This document shows, one piece after another, positions 34,046 to 41,758 of a stretch of 64,000 nt of DNA. Location of the stretch: NCBI GenBank assembly GCA_040756575.1, contig JBFLYP010000006.1, forward strand, positions 1-64,000, written 5' to 3'. Each line of letters begins with the position of its first letter. The stretch's first letter is position 1. This DNA comes from DTYU01 sp040756575. Lineage in GTDB: Bacteria > Bacillota > Desulfotomaculia > Desulfotomaculales > Ammonificaceae. The position numbers and the translations under genes were made by a program. Below the pieces are notes generated by a model. That model worked only from the letters and a program-made list of their open reading frames with translations, had not been told where the DNA came from and searched no databases.

Positions 34046-35008
34046 TTACAACGCATCCCGGTTAAGCTGCTCCCCTGCCACGTGGGGCAGCCACTTGCCG
34101 GGTTCAGTCGGCCACATTTCATAGGTCTCCGGTACGCCTCCCGGCAGGCCTATACCCACGTCCCTTAAGACTTTGCCTACCCATTCCGACCGGTTAAGCG
34201 TGTATAAATGAACCCCGTCAACGCCGTTCTCGATGAGGTCCTCCACCTGGGCAGCGGCATACTCGATGCCGGCCTTTTCTAAACCTTCCGGATCATGGGC
34301 GTACTTATCCAGCATAATGGAAAGAGCGGCTGGAATTGAAGCACCGCACAGACTGACAATGCGCTTGACCGTATCCGCATGTAAAACGGGAAGGATACCG
34401 GCGGAAATTGGGCAGAAAATACCCAGTCCGCGAACACTTTCCACGAAATGATAAAAAACCCGGTTATCAAAGAAGAGCTGTGTAATCAAGAACTCCGCAC
34501 CGGCATCAACCTTTTCCTTCAGATGTACCCAGTCCGTATCGATACGCGGGGCGGCCATGTGTCCTTCAGGATAGGCTGCGGCTCCGATACCGAAGAAGCC
34601 CTTGTTGCGAATGTGCCTGATTAGGTCTACGGCATATCTGAAGGAGCCCTTCGAATAATCGAAGTTTTTCACCCCTTTCGGCGGGTCGCCGCGCAGAGCA
34701 AGAATATTCTCAACTCCCGCGGCACGGAGGCGGTCTAAAATGTCGTCAATCTCACTGACCGTATGACCCACGCAGGTTAGATGTGATAACACCTCGAACC
34801 CGAACCCGCTTACGATTGACGAAATTTCGACAGATGAGTCCCTGGTGGTACCGCCGGCCCCGTATGTCACGCTGATGAACGCCGGGTTAAAAACCTTAAG
34901 CTCTGCCGTAAGTTTGGAGACAATATCTGCCCTATCATCGCCCTTAGGGGGGAAAATCTCAAAAGAGAGAACCGGCCTTCTTGAGGCGAAAATGTCTTTG
35001 ATGCGCAA
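34046..35008 (-). CDS. metF: Methylenetetrahydrofolate reductase, stand-alone
   Basis: Reduces 5,10-methylene-THF to 5-methyl-THF with a flavin; ~320 residues, TIM barrel. Motifs: RPVLSFEIFPPKGDD (catalytic Glu region), FISVTYGAGGTTRD, HLTCVGHT, NILALRGDPPKG, DAGAEFLITQLFFD and GVDGVHLYTLNR. The TTG at 35008 is preferred: AGGAGG lies seven bases upstream, inside the codons of an ATG start at 35029. It is divergent from the molybdopterin/NuoEF/MetVF operon, which carries a second, different metF, so this one may serve methionine synthesis while the other works in C1 energy metabolism (inference). Confidence 0.93.
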   Translation of the reverse strand: MRIKDIFASRRPVLSFEIFPPKGDDRADIVSKLTAELKVFNPAFISVTYGAGGTTRDSSVEISSIVSGFGFEVLSHLTCVGHTVSEIDDILDRLRAAGVENILALRGDPPKGVKNFDYSKGSFRYAVDLIRHIRNKGFFGIGAAAYPEGHMAAPRIDTDWVHLKEKVDAGAEFLITQLFFDNRVFYHFVESVRGLGIFCPISAGILPVLHADTVKRIVSLCGASIPAALSIMLDKYAHDPEGLEKAGIEYAAAQVEDLIENGVDGVHLYTLNRSEWVGKVLRDVGIGLPGGVPETYEMWPTEPGKWLPHVAGEQLNRDAL

Positions 35009-35348
35009 AACACTTCCTCCTAATTCCATGGATTTATAGCCCGCCGGAACAGGTCTTCTACTTATTTTCCCGCAGGCAAGGTATTCTTAATCCTTTTTTA
35101 ACCGTTCAAACCTTTATTAAGGACACTCCCGCCCTCCTATAATCCACTCACCCGAAAATTATTGCCCTATTCTATGAAGCGATGATACATTTTGCCCAGG
35201 ATCAGTTAATTTACACTTAAACCATCCACCCGTGCCATCAACCTTTTCGTAGTGAATCAAACAGGGGTTTAGGTTGCTGCTTGTTTAAAAGTGAGTTTGT
35301 TACCATCATTCTCAAGGCTTCAATTTAACATCAAAGGAGAATCCGGAA
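35009..35348. other. Divergent promoter region, metF / metVF operon
   Basis: About 340 non-coding bases that must contain the start signals for both directions. AAAGGAG lies nine bases before the TTG start of the plus-strand operon. No clear -35/-10 pair, riboswitch or strong dyad was identified. Confidence 0.4.
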
Positions 35349-38048
35349 TTGCAGCCGATAACCGTTACCCTGAACGGGCGGGAAGTAACCGGGGAGCCCG
35401 GAATGACTATTCTGGAGCTGGCGCGAAAAGAAGGCGTACGCATACCGACGCTATGCCATGAACCCCATTTGACATCGGTCGGCGACTGCCCCTCGATAAG
35501 CACCTGCCGCGTATGTTTTGTGGAAGACGAGCGCACAGGTGCGATGGTTACCGCTTGCGGCACGTTTATCGTTCCGGGGATGGTCATTAACACCCACTCG
35601 CCCCGCGTTTTGGAACGCCGCAGGACCATCGTCGAGCTGATGCTGGCAAGCCACCCGGATTCGTGCCTGGTGTGCGATAAGGGCAACCGGTGTCAGTTGC
35701 GCCAGATCGCCGCGGAATTAGGCATTGGACTTGTAAGACTGCAAAAGATACCGCAGCCGGCAACCTTAAAAGACGCCAATCCCTTTATCAAAAGGGACTT
35801 GAGTAAATGCATCCTCTGCGCCAAGTGCATCCGGGTGTGCCAGGAACTGGTCGTTGAAGGAGCCATCGACTACTTCCGGCGCGGCTTTATCGCAAAACCG
35901 GCAACATTCGGTGACACCGCTCTGGAAGAATCTGAATGCACCTTTTGCGGCACCTGCGTTTCGGTATGCCCCACGGGTGCTCTCATGGAGGCGGAACGGG
36001 CACATATTGGAACAACCGGAACCGTGGTGCGCTCGACCTGCCCGTTCTGCGGCTGTGGCTGCGGCCTGCGCTTGGAAATTCACGACGGGCGTGTAGTTCG
36101 AGCAACCCCGAACAAGCAGGATTCGGTGAGCCGTGGCACTCTTTGCGTCAAGGGGAGTTTCGGCTTCGATTTTATTCACAGCCCCGACAGGCTCGTTACC
36201 CCTTTGGTCAAAGTCGACGGTGACTTCAAGGCGGCTTCCTGGGAGGAAGCGCTGGAAGTCGTCGCGGGCGAGTTTAAACGCATAAAAGAAGAATACGGCA
36301 GCGACGCCCTCGCGGTTTTCGGCTCATCGAAGTGCACAAACGAAGAGAATTACTTGCTCCAGTACTTCACAAGGGGCGTGCTCGGTACAAACAACATCGA
36401 TAACAGCGGCCGTCTCCACGGCGCCGCCGGTTTAACCGGTCCCGGGCGAACCGGCGGCATTTTCGGCACCACCAACTCTATTGCCGTACTGGAGGAGGCC
36501 GAAGTGATCCTGGTGATCGGGGCCGATCCTACCAAGTCGGCACCGCTGGTCGGCTACGCAATAAAGCGTGCGGTCAGGTGCCGTGATGCAAAGCTGATCC
36601 TGGTTGACCCGCGGGAATCCCGTCTTGCGCTGTTTGCCAGCCTCTGGCTAAGGCCGAAAATTGCTTCCGACTTAACTCTGGTCAACGGTTTATGTAAGGC
36701 GGTCATCGACGAAAACCTGGTTAACGAAGACTCGATAGACAGGGAAACAGCGGACTTCAAGGCGTTTGCCGAAAGCATCGGCGGCTTAACCCCCGCCCAG
36801 ATAGAAGAGACTACGGGTGTTACTTTCGAAGACATCAAGCACGCCGCACGCATTTATGCAAACGCGGAGCGGGCGGCGATCGTTTTTGGCAGCGGGGTTG
36901 CCCAACAGGTGAACGGTACCGGGACGATCGAGGCGTTGTTTAACCTGGCGCTGCTGACTGGAAAGCTCGGCGGCCAAAGCGGCGTTTACGCCCTGCAGAG
37001 GGAGAACAACGCTCAGGGGGCCTGTGACATGGGGGTCCTGCCCGATTTCCTCCCGGGGTACCACCCGGTCGCAGACCGCGCCTCCAGAAGAAAATTCAAG
37101 GATTATTGGGGAGATATACCGGATAAGCCCGGTCTTACCGTTTTCGAAATGCTTACAGCGGCTAAGTCGGGCGAGATCAAGGGCATGTACATTGTAGGCG
37201 AAAATCCCGTTGCTACTTTCCCGCGGGCGGACTTCGTGCAGGATGCCCTCTCATCGCTTGAGTTCCTTGTGGTACAGGACATCTTCCTCACCGATACGGC
37301 AAAATTAGCGAATGTGGTGCTGCCGGCGGTGAGTTTTGCGGAAAAAGAAGGAACGTTTACCAGCTTCGACGGGCGGATCAACTGGCTGAGAAAGGCCCTG
37401 AAACCCCTCGGCAACAGTTTGCCGGACTGTGAAATCATCACCCGCCTTTCCGTTAAAATGGGCTGCCCCATGCCGTACTCCTCGCCCCAGGAAGTCAGGG
37501 AAGAGATCGAAAAACTGATCCCGATGTACCGCGGGATAGGATACGGACTGTTAGAGGAGCCGGAGTACCAAAGCGAGGTCCAGGGTGCTTTTACAAGGAC
37601 GCCGCCCATGTACCGGAAGCAGCCTGAGGGAACATTCGGCCTCTTGCCGGCACGAAACGGCGCGCCCCCGATAAAGCCGGACGAAGAGTATCCTTTTGTT
37701 TTGCTCACCGGAAGCAATCTTTATCACTCCGGCGGCGGCACAAGAACCTCACGGGCAACGCGGCTGAGCAGGTTCTCTTCCGGGGCCTTCGTCGCTGTTA
37801 ATGAGGCTGATGCCTGGCGCATCGGCGTTTCTGACGGCGACAAGGTCAGAATACTCTCACCAGCCGGTGAGGTTTCCGTAACGGTTAAAGTAACCGACAC
37901 CGTTCCTGAAGGAATGCTCTATATGCCGTTTTCGATTTGTGTTAACCCCGTCAGTAAACTATTTGATATTACCTTAGACCAGGAAAGAAAGGTTCCTTTA
38001 TCCAAAGCGGTCAAGGTAAAAGTGGAAAGGGTCGGTTCCAATGGGTAA
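35349..38048 (+). CDS. Formate-dehydrogenase-like molybdopterin/Fe-S subunit without catalytic Cys/Sec
   Basis: 899 residues. N-terminal [2Fe-2S] domain (C36, C47/C53, C56, C70), NuoG-type His-Cys3 cluster (H102, C106, C109, C115), two [4Fe-4S] motifs (C154-C164 and C197-C207), the molybdopterin-enzyme [4Fe-4S] domain (C231, C234, C238, C266), then the molybdopterin-binding core and C-terminal dinucleotide-binding domain (~780-895). Overall this is the architecture of NAD-dependent FdhA. In FdhA the segment NNVDHCAR-x-(U/C)-H holds the catalytic Sec/Cys; here NNIDNSGRLHG puts His357 at that place, with no in-frame TGA. Formate oxidation is therefore doubtful; a NuoG-like electron relay is more likely. 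TTG start with AAAGGAG upstream. Overlaps nuoE by eight bases. Confidence 0.85.
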   Translation: MQPITVTLNGREVTGEPGMTILELARKEGVRIPTLCHEPHLTSVGDCPSISTCRVCFVEDERTGAMVTACGTFIVPGMVINTHSPRVLERRRTIVELMLASHPDSCLVCDKGNRCQLRQIAAELGIGLVRLQKIPQPATLKDANPFIKRDLSKCILCAKCIRVCQELVVEGAIDYFRRGFIAKPATFGDTALEESECTFCGTCVSVCPTGALMEAERAHIGTTGTVVRSTCPFCGCGCGLRLEIHDGRVVRATPNKQDSVSRGTLCVKGSFGFDFIHSPDRLVTPLVKVDGDFKAASWEEALEVVAGEFKRIKEEYGSDALAVFGSSKCTNEENYLLQYFTRGVLGTNNIDNSGRLHGAAGLTGPGRTGGIFGTTNSIAVLEEAEVILVIGADPTKSAPLVGYAIKRAVRCRDAKLILVDPRESRLALFASLWLRPKIASDLTLVNGLCKAVIDENLVNEDSIDRETADFKAFAESIGGLTPAQIEETTGVTFEDIKHAARIYANAERAAIVFGSGVAQQVNGTGTIEALFNLALLTGKLGGQSGVYALQRENNAQGACDMGVLPDFLPGYHPVADRASRRKFKDYWGDIPDKPGLTVFEMLTAAKSGEIKGMYIVGENPVATFPRADFVQDALSSLEFLVVQDIFLTDTAKLANVVLPAVSFAEKEGTFTSFDGRINWLRKALKPLGNSLPDCEIITRLSVKMGCPMPYSSPQEVREEIEKLIPMYRGIGYGLLEEPEYQSEVQGAFTRTPPMYRKQPEGTFGLLPARNGAPPIKPDEEYPFVLLTGSNLYHSGGGTRTSRATRLSRFSSGAFVAVNEADAWRIGVSDGDKVRILSPAGEVSVTVKVTDTVPEGMLYMPFSICVNPVSKLFDITLDQERKVPLSKAVKVKVERVGSNG

Positions 38049-38520
38049 TTCCGTGAATAGCGAAATAGACATTGGGCGGATCAAGGCGATCGTCGAAGAG
38101 TGCAAGGGGCAAAAGTGGGCCCTGATTCCTGTGATTCAGAAGATTCAAAACGAGTTCGGGTATATTCCGCCCGCCGCTATTCCGGTAGTAGCGAAAGGGC
38201 TCAGGCTGTTCCCAAGCCAGATACAGGGAGTGATCTCCTTTTATGCCCAGTTCTACACGAAGCCACGGGGCAGGCAGGTGATCAGGGTCTGCCGGGGAAC
38301 GGCCTGCCACGTACGCGGCTCGGAAGCGCTGCTCGATCTTTTAGAAGAGCGCTTGAAGATCAAAGAGGGGGAGACCACTCCGGACATGGAGTACACCTTA
38401 GAAACCGTCGCCTGTATCGGTGTTTGCGCGCTTGCCCCTAATGTGGTCGTGAGCGACCGGGTTCACGGCCAAATGGACGCGGAAAAGATGGAACAGTTAC
38501 TTAAGAAGGGTGAATCATAG
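38041..38520 (+). CDS. NuoE-like [2Fe-2S] thioredoxin-fold subunit
   Basis: 159 residues; the N-terminal helical region (IPVIQKIQNEFGYIPPAAI) and thioredoxin-like domain with [2Fe-2S] ligands C84 and C89 (VCRGTACH) and C125 and C129 (CIGVC). Same family as HydC/HoxE and complex I 24-kDa subunit. Sits between the molybdopterin-type and NuoF-type subunits with overlapping or abutting genes, so it will be part of one soluble complex that passes electrons to or from the flavin subunit. Confidence 0.93.
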   Translation: MGNSVNSEIDIGRIKAIVEECKGQKWALIPVIQKIQNEFGYIPPAAIPVVAKGLRLFPSQIQGVISFYAQFYTKPRGRQVIRVCRGTACHVRGSEALLDLLEERLKIKEGETTPDMEYTLETVACIGVCALAPNVVVSDRVHGQMDAEKMEQLLKKGES

Positions 38521-40158
38521 GTGCAAAACAAGCGTACTGTTTTCGTCTGCCAGGGTACGGGCTGCCTTTCTACCGGCTCCGGGACCGTCTACGAAGCGCT
38601 CAAGGCGGAGGTTGAAAGGCTGGGGCTGACGGATGTTGAAGTGGATTTTACCGGCTGCCACGGCTTCTGCGAACAGGGCGGCCTCGTGGTGGTTGAGCCT
38701 GAAAGTATTTTTTACACCCACGTAACTTTGGATGACGTACCGGAGATCGCCGCTTCCCACCTGAGGGACGGAAATCCTGTAGAAAGGCTGTTTTACCGCG
38801 ATCCGGCAACAGGCAGGGCTGTGCCCCGGTACCATGAGATAAATTTTTATAAGAAGCAGCAGCGCATAATCCTGCGCAACTGCGGCCGCATCAACCCGGA
38901 AAAGATAGACCACTATATCGCAAACGGCGGCTACCGCGCTCTGGAGAAGGTCCTGCGGGAAATGACGCCCGAACAGGTGATCGAAGAGGTCAAGAAAGCC
39001 GGGCTGCGCGGGCGCGGCGGCGCCGGGTTTCCCACCGGGCGGAAATGGGAGTTCGGCCGTAACGCCGTTGCCGACAGAAAATACGTTATTTGCAACGCGG
39101 ATGAAGGCGACCCCGGCGCCTTTATGGACCGTTCCGTGCTGGAAGCAGACCCCCATGCAGCCATCGAGGGACTGATAATCGCCGGCTATGCCATCGGTGC
39201 GAACGACGGGTACATTTACGTCCGCGCGGAGTACCCCCTGGCAGTAAAACGCATCCGCATCGCTGTGGAACAGGCCAGGGCCAAGGGTTTCCTGGGCAAG
39301 AATATCTTAGGTTCGGGGTTCGACTTTGAGGTGCACATGAAAGAAGGGGCCGGAGCATTTGTTTGCGGGGAGGAAACCGCGCTCATCGCCTCCATTGAAA
39401 GCCGCCGCGGCATGCCCCGTCCGAGGCCCCCATATCCCGCCCAATCGGGGCTTGAAGGAAGGCCGACCACCATTAACAACGTCAAGACCCTGGCTTCGGT
39501 ACCGATCATCATAGACCGGGGCGCCGATTGGTATGCCAGTATCGGCAGTGAGAAGAGCAGAGGAACCACGGTGCTGGCTCTCAGCGGAAAGATTTCCAAC
39601 AGTGGGCTGGTAGAAGTGCCGATGGGCACCTCCTTATCCACCATTATTTTTGACATCGGAGGCGGCATTCCAAGGGGGAAGCGTCTGAAAGCAGTGCAAA
39701 CGGGCGGCCCTTCCGGAGGATGCATTCCGGCAAAGATCCCCGATACGCCTGTGGATTATGAAACTCTGACAATGGTTGGTTCTATCATGGGTTCCGGCGG
39801 CATGGTGGTAATGGACCAAGATACCTGTATGGTGGAGGTGGCACGGTATTTTCTCAGTTTTACCCAGGCCGAATCCTGCGGCAAGTGTGCGCCCTGTCGG
39901 CTCGGAACTAAACAGATGCTGGAAATTTTGACGCGAATCACCCAGGGAAGAGGGCAGGAAAGCGACCTTGACACGCTATTGACCATAGCCAGGACTGTTA
40001 AAGAATGCTCGCTCTGCGGCCTGGGGCAGACATGTCCCAACCCAGTACTGTCCACCCTGCGTTACTTCAGGTCTGAATACGAAGCACACATCAAAAAGAA
40101 GACCTGCCCGGCGAACCAGTGCCGGCTGCTGCGACGGAAAACCGCCAGTCGCACTTAG
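38521..40158 (+). CDS. NuoF-like NAD(P)H/FMN subunit lacking C-terminal ferredoxin domain
   Basis: 545 residues: N-terminal thioredoxin-like [2Fe-2S] domain (C10, C15, C46, C50), NAD/FMN-binding domain (LRGRGGAGFPTGRKW, CNADEGDPGAFMDR, GAGAFVCGEETALI), SLBB domain, and the [4Fe-4S] domain (ESCGKCAPCRLG ... CSLCGLGQTCPNP). In HydB/NADP-FDH relatives a CPAxxC is followed by two more [4Fe-4S] clusters; here the protein stops right after CPANQC with a basic tail (RLLRRKTASRT), so that ferredoxin domain is missing. The lost domain could be supplied by another subunit such as MetV or the large Fe-S subunit. Confidence 0.92.
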   Translation: MQNKRTVFVCQGTGCLSTGSGTVYEALKAEVERLGLTDVEVDFTGCHGFCEQGGLVVVEPESIFYTHVTLDDVPEIAASHLRDGNPVERLFYRDPATGRAVPRYHEINFYKKQQRIILRNCGRINPEKIDHYIANGGYRALEKVLREMTPEQVIEEVKKAGLRGRGGAGFPTGRKWEFGRNAVADRKYVICNADEGDPGAFMDRSVLEADPHAAIEGLIIAGYAIGANDGYIYVRAEYPLAVKRIRIAVEQARAKGFLGKNILGSGFDFEVHMKEGAGAFVCGEETALIASIESRRGMPRPRPPYPAQSGLEGRPTTINNVKTLASVPIIIDRGADWYASIGSEKSRGTTVLALSGKISNSGLVEVPMGTSLSTIIFDIGGGIPRGKRLKAVQTGGPSGGCIPAKIPDTPVDYETLTMVGSIMGSGGMVVMDQDTCMVEVARYFLSFTQAESCGKCAPCRLGTKQMLEILTRITQGRGQESDLDTLLTIARTVKECSLCGLGQTCPNPVLSTLRYFRSEYEAHIKKKTCPANQCRLLRRKTASRT

Positions 40159-40208
40159 GAGGTTACCGCGCTGTGTAAAGACCACACTCGGACCGAGGGG
40201 GAGTCCAA

Positions 40209-40874
40209 ATGAAATCGATTACCCGACAGAAACCTTTCGAGGAAATACAACAAAGTTTGAGAACCTTTGCACAGGTTTACATCATCGGCTGCGGCACCTG
40301 CGCCACCATGACCAGGACCGGGGGCAAAGACGAGGTTCTCGAGATGAAGGACCGCCTCGAGAGATTGGAAAAGACAGTTACGGGTTGGACGGTTATACCG
40401 ATTGCCTGTGACGGGATGACCGAGTTTACACTCAAAGAAAACGAGCGTGCGATCCGGAAAGCCGGTTGCATACTGGTCATGGCCTGCGCCCTCGGTGTCC
40501 ACCGGGTCACCTCATACAGTAACAAGCCTGTGATTCCCGCACTGGACAGCCTGTTCATCGGGGTTGAAGAAAAGACAGGGTTCTTTAAAGAGGTATGCGC
40601 CCAGTGCGGGCAGTGTGTGCTTGGTGAAACGGCCGGCATTTGCCCCCTGACCGCTTGCAACAAGGGCCTTCTAAACGGTCCCTGCGGGGGTACGAACGAG
40701 GGCAAGTGCGAAGTCGACAAGGAAAAAGACTGCGCCTGGACACTGATATACCAGCGCCTGAAATTACAGGGACGGCTTGATTTAATGCGCAAGTACCAGC
40801 CGCCGAAGAACTACCAAGCGGTACCGCGGCCGAAAAGCGTGAAACTGGTTTTAGATAAGGGGAATCAAGAATGA
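40209..40874 (+). CDS. metV: MetV, methylene-THF reductase zinc/iron-sulfur partner
   Basis: 221 residues of the MetV family (methylene-tetrahydrofolate reductase C-terminal domain). N-terminal domain: VYIIGCGTCATMTRTGGKDEV and IPIACDGMTEFT; C-terminal Cys-rich region: CAQCGQCVLGETAGICPLTAC, then GPCGG and GKCEV, enough ligands for at least one [4Fe-4S] cluster and a zinc site. In acetogens MetV joins MetF and links it to electron donors. It starts 50 bases after the NuoF-like gene and overlaps the following metF by four bases (ATGA). Confidence 0.92.
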   Translation: MKSITRQKPFEEIQQSLRTFAQVYIIGCGTCATMTRTGGKDEVLEMKDRLERLEKTVTGWTVIPIACDGMTEFTLKENERAIRKAGCILVMACALGVHRVTSYSNKPVIPALDSLFIGVEEKTGFFKEVCAQCGQCVLGETAGICPLTACNKGLLNGPCGGTNEGKCEVDKEKDCAWTLIYQRLKLQGRLDLMRKYQPPKNYQAVPRPKSVKLVLDKGNQE

Positions 40875-41758
40875 TGGAACCAAGGTTCAGACAGGTCTTA
40901 AACTCCGGGAAGTTTGTAGTGACCTGTGAAATCGGCCCCCCAAAGGGCACCAATATCGAAAAGATGCTTCACCACATCGACCTGCTTAAATACAGGGTGG
41001 ACGCGTTGAACGTGACCGACCACCAGAGCTCCGTAATGCGCTTCCCGTCCCTTGGCGGCTGCCTTTCCGTAAAAGAGCGCGGGGGAGAACCGATACTGCA
41101 GATGACCTGCAGGGACCGCAACCGGCTTGCCTTGCAGGCCGATCTCTTGCTGGCGCATACCAGGGGGATTAATAACGTACTCTGTTTAACCGGAGACGCG
41201 GTGACAGTCGGTGACCACAAGGGAGCCAAAGGGGTCTTCGACCTCGACTCGGTGCAACTGCTCCGGGCGGTGCGGCAGCTTGAAGCAGGGGAGGATTTAG
41301 CAGGCAACAAGCTTGACGGAGCGGTGAAGTTTTGTGCAGGGGCGGTGGTCTGCCCGGAGGCCAAACCGATTGAGCCGCAACTTATCAAATTCGAGAAGAA
41401 GGTGGAGGCAGGAGCGGAATTCTTCCAAACACAGGGGATTTACGACCTTGACAACTTCGCAAACTTCATGCAGTACGCACGGCAGTTCCCGGTAAAGATA
41501 TTAGCCGGGATCATACTGCTGACATCTGCCGGAATGGCTAAGTATATGAACGCAAACATACCCGGTATTTTTGTTCCCCAAAACCTGATTGACGAATTAG
41601 CGAGTGCAGGCAAAGGCCAGGCCCTCCAGAAGGGTATCGAAATCGCCGGGCGGATGATCGCCACCATTAAAAAAGAAAAGTTGTGCGACGGCGTACACAT
41701 CATGGCGATTGGCAGGGAGGAGCTTGTCCTTGATATTCTGAGGGCGGCGGAGATTTAA
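40871..41758 (+). CDS. metF: Methylenetetrahydrofolate reductase, MetV-associated
   Basis: 295-residue TIM-barrel flavoprotein: KFVVTCEIGPPKGTN with the catalytic Glu, DALNVTDHQSSVMR, NVLCLTGDAVTVGDH, EAGAEFFQTQGIYD and CDGVHIMAIGREE. It lacks the long C-terminus of the stand-alone metF nearby and is the type that works with MetV in the methyl branch of the Wood-Ljungdahl pathway. Overlap with metV implies stoichiometric synthesis. Being in one operon with NuoEF-like subunits, NAD(P)H is the likely electron source (inference). Its stop codon overlaps that of the convergent GGDEF gene. Confidence 0.94.
   Translation: MMEPRFRQVLNSGKFVVTCEIGPPKGTNIEKMLHHIDLLKYRVDALNVTDHQSSVMRFPSLGGCLSVKERGGEPILQMTCRDRNRLALQADLLLAHTRGINNVLCLTGDAVTVGDHKGAKGVFDLDSVQLLRAVRQLEAGEDLAGNKLDGAVKFCAGAVVCPEAKPIEPQLIKFEKKVEAGAEFFQTQGIYDLDNFANFMQYARQFPVKILAGIILLTSAGMAKYMNANIPGIFVPQNLIDELASAGKGQALQKGIEIAGRMIATIKKEKLCDGVHIMAIGREELVLDILRAAEI

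Noticed and set aside
36380..36450. Selenocysteine insertion in the formate-dehydrogenase-like subunit
   Set aside because: No in-frame TGA exists at the catalytic segment; the codon at the Sec position is CAC (His).
37103..37717. 204-residue minus-strand frame inside the molybdopterin subunit gene
   Set aside because: Pure antisense shadow of a strongly conserved gene; no ribosome site.
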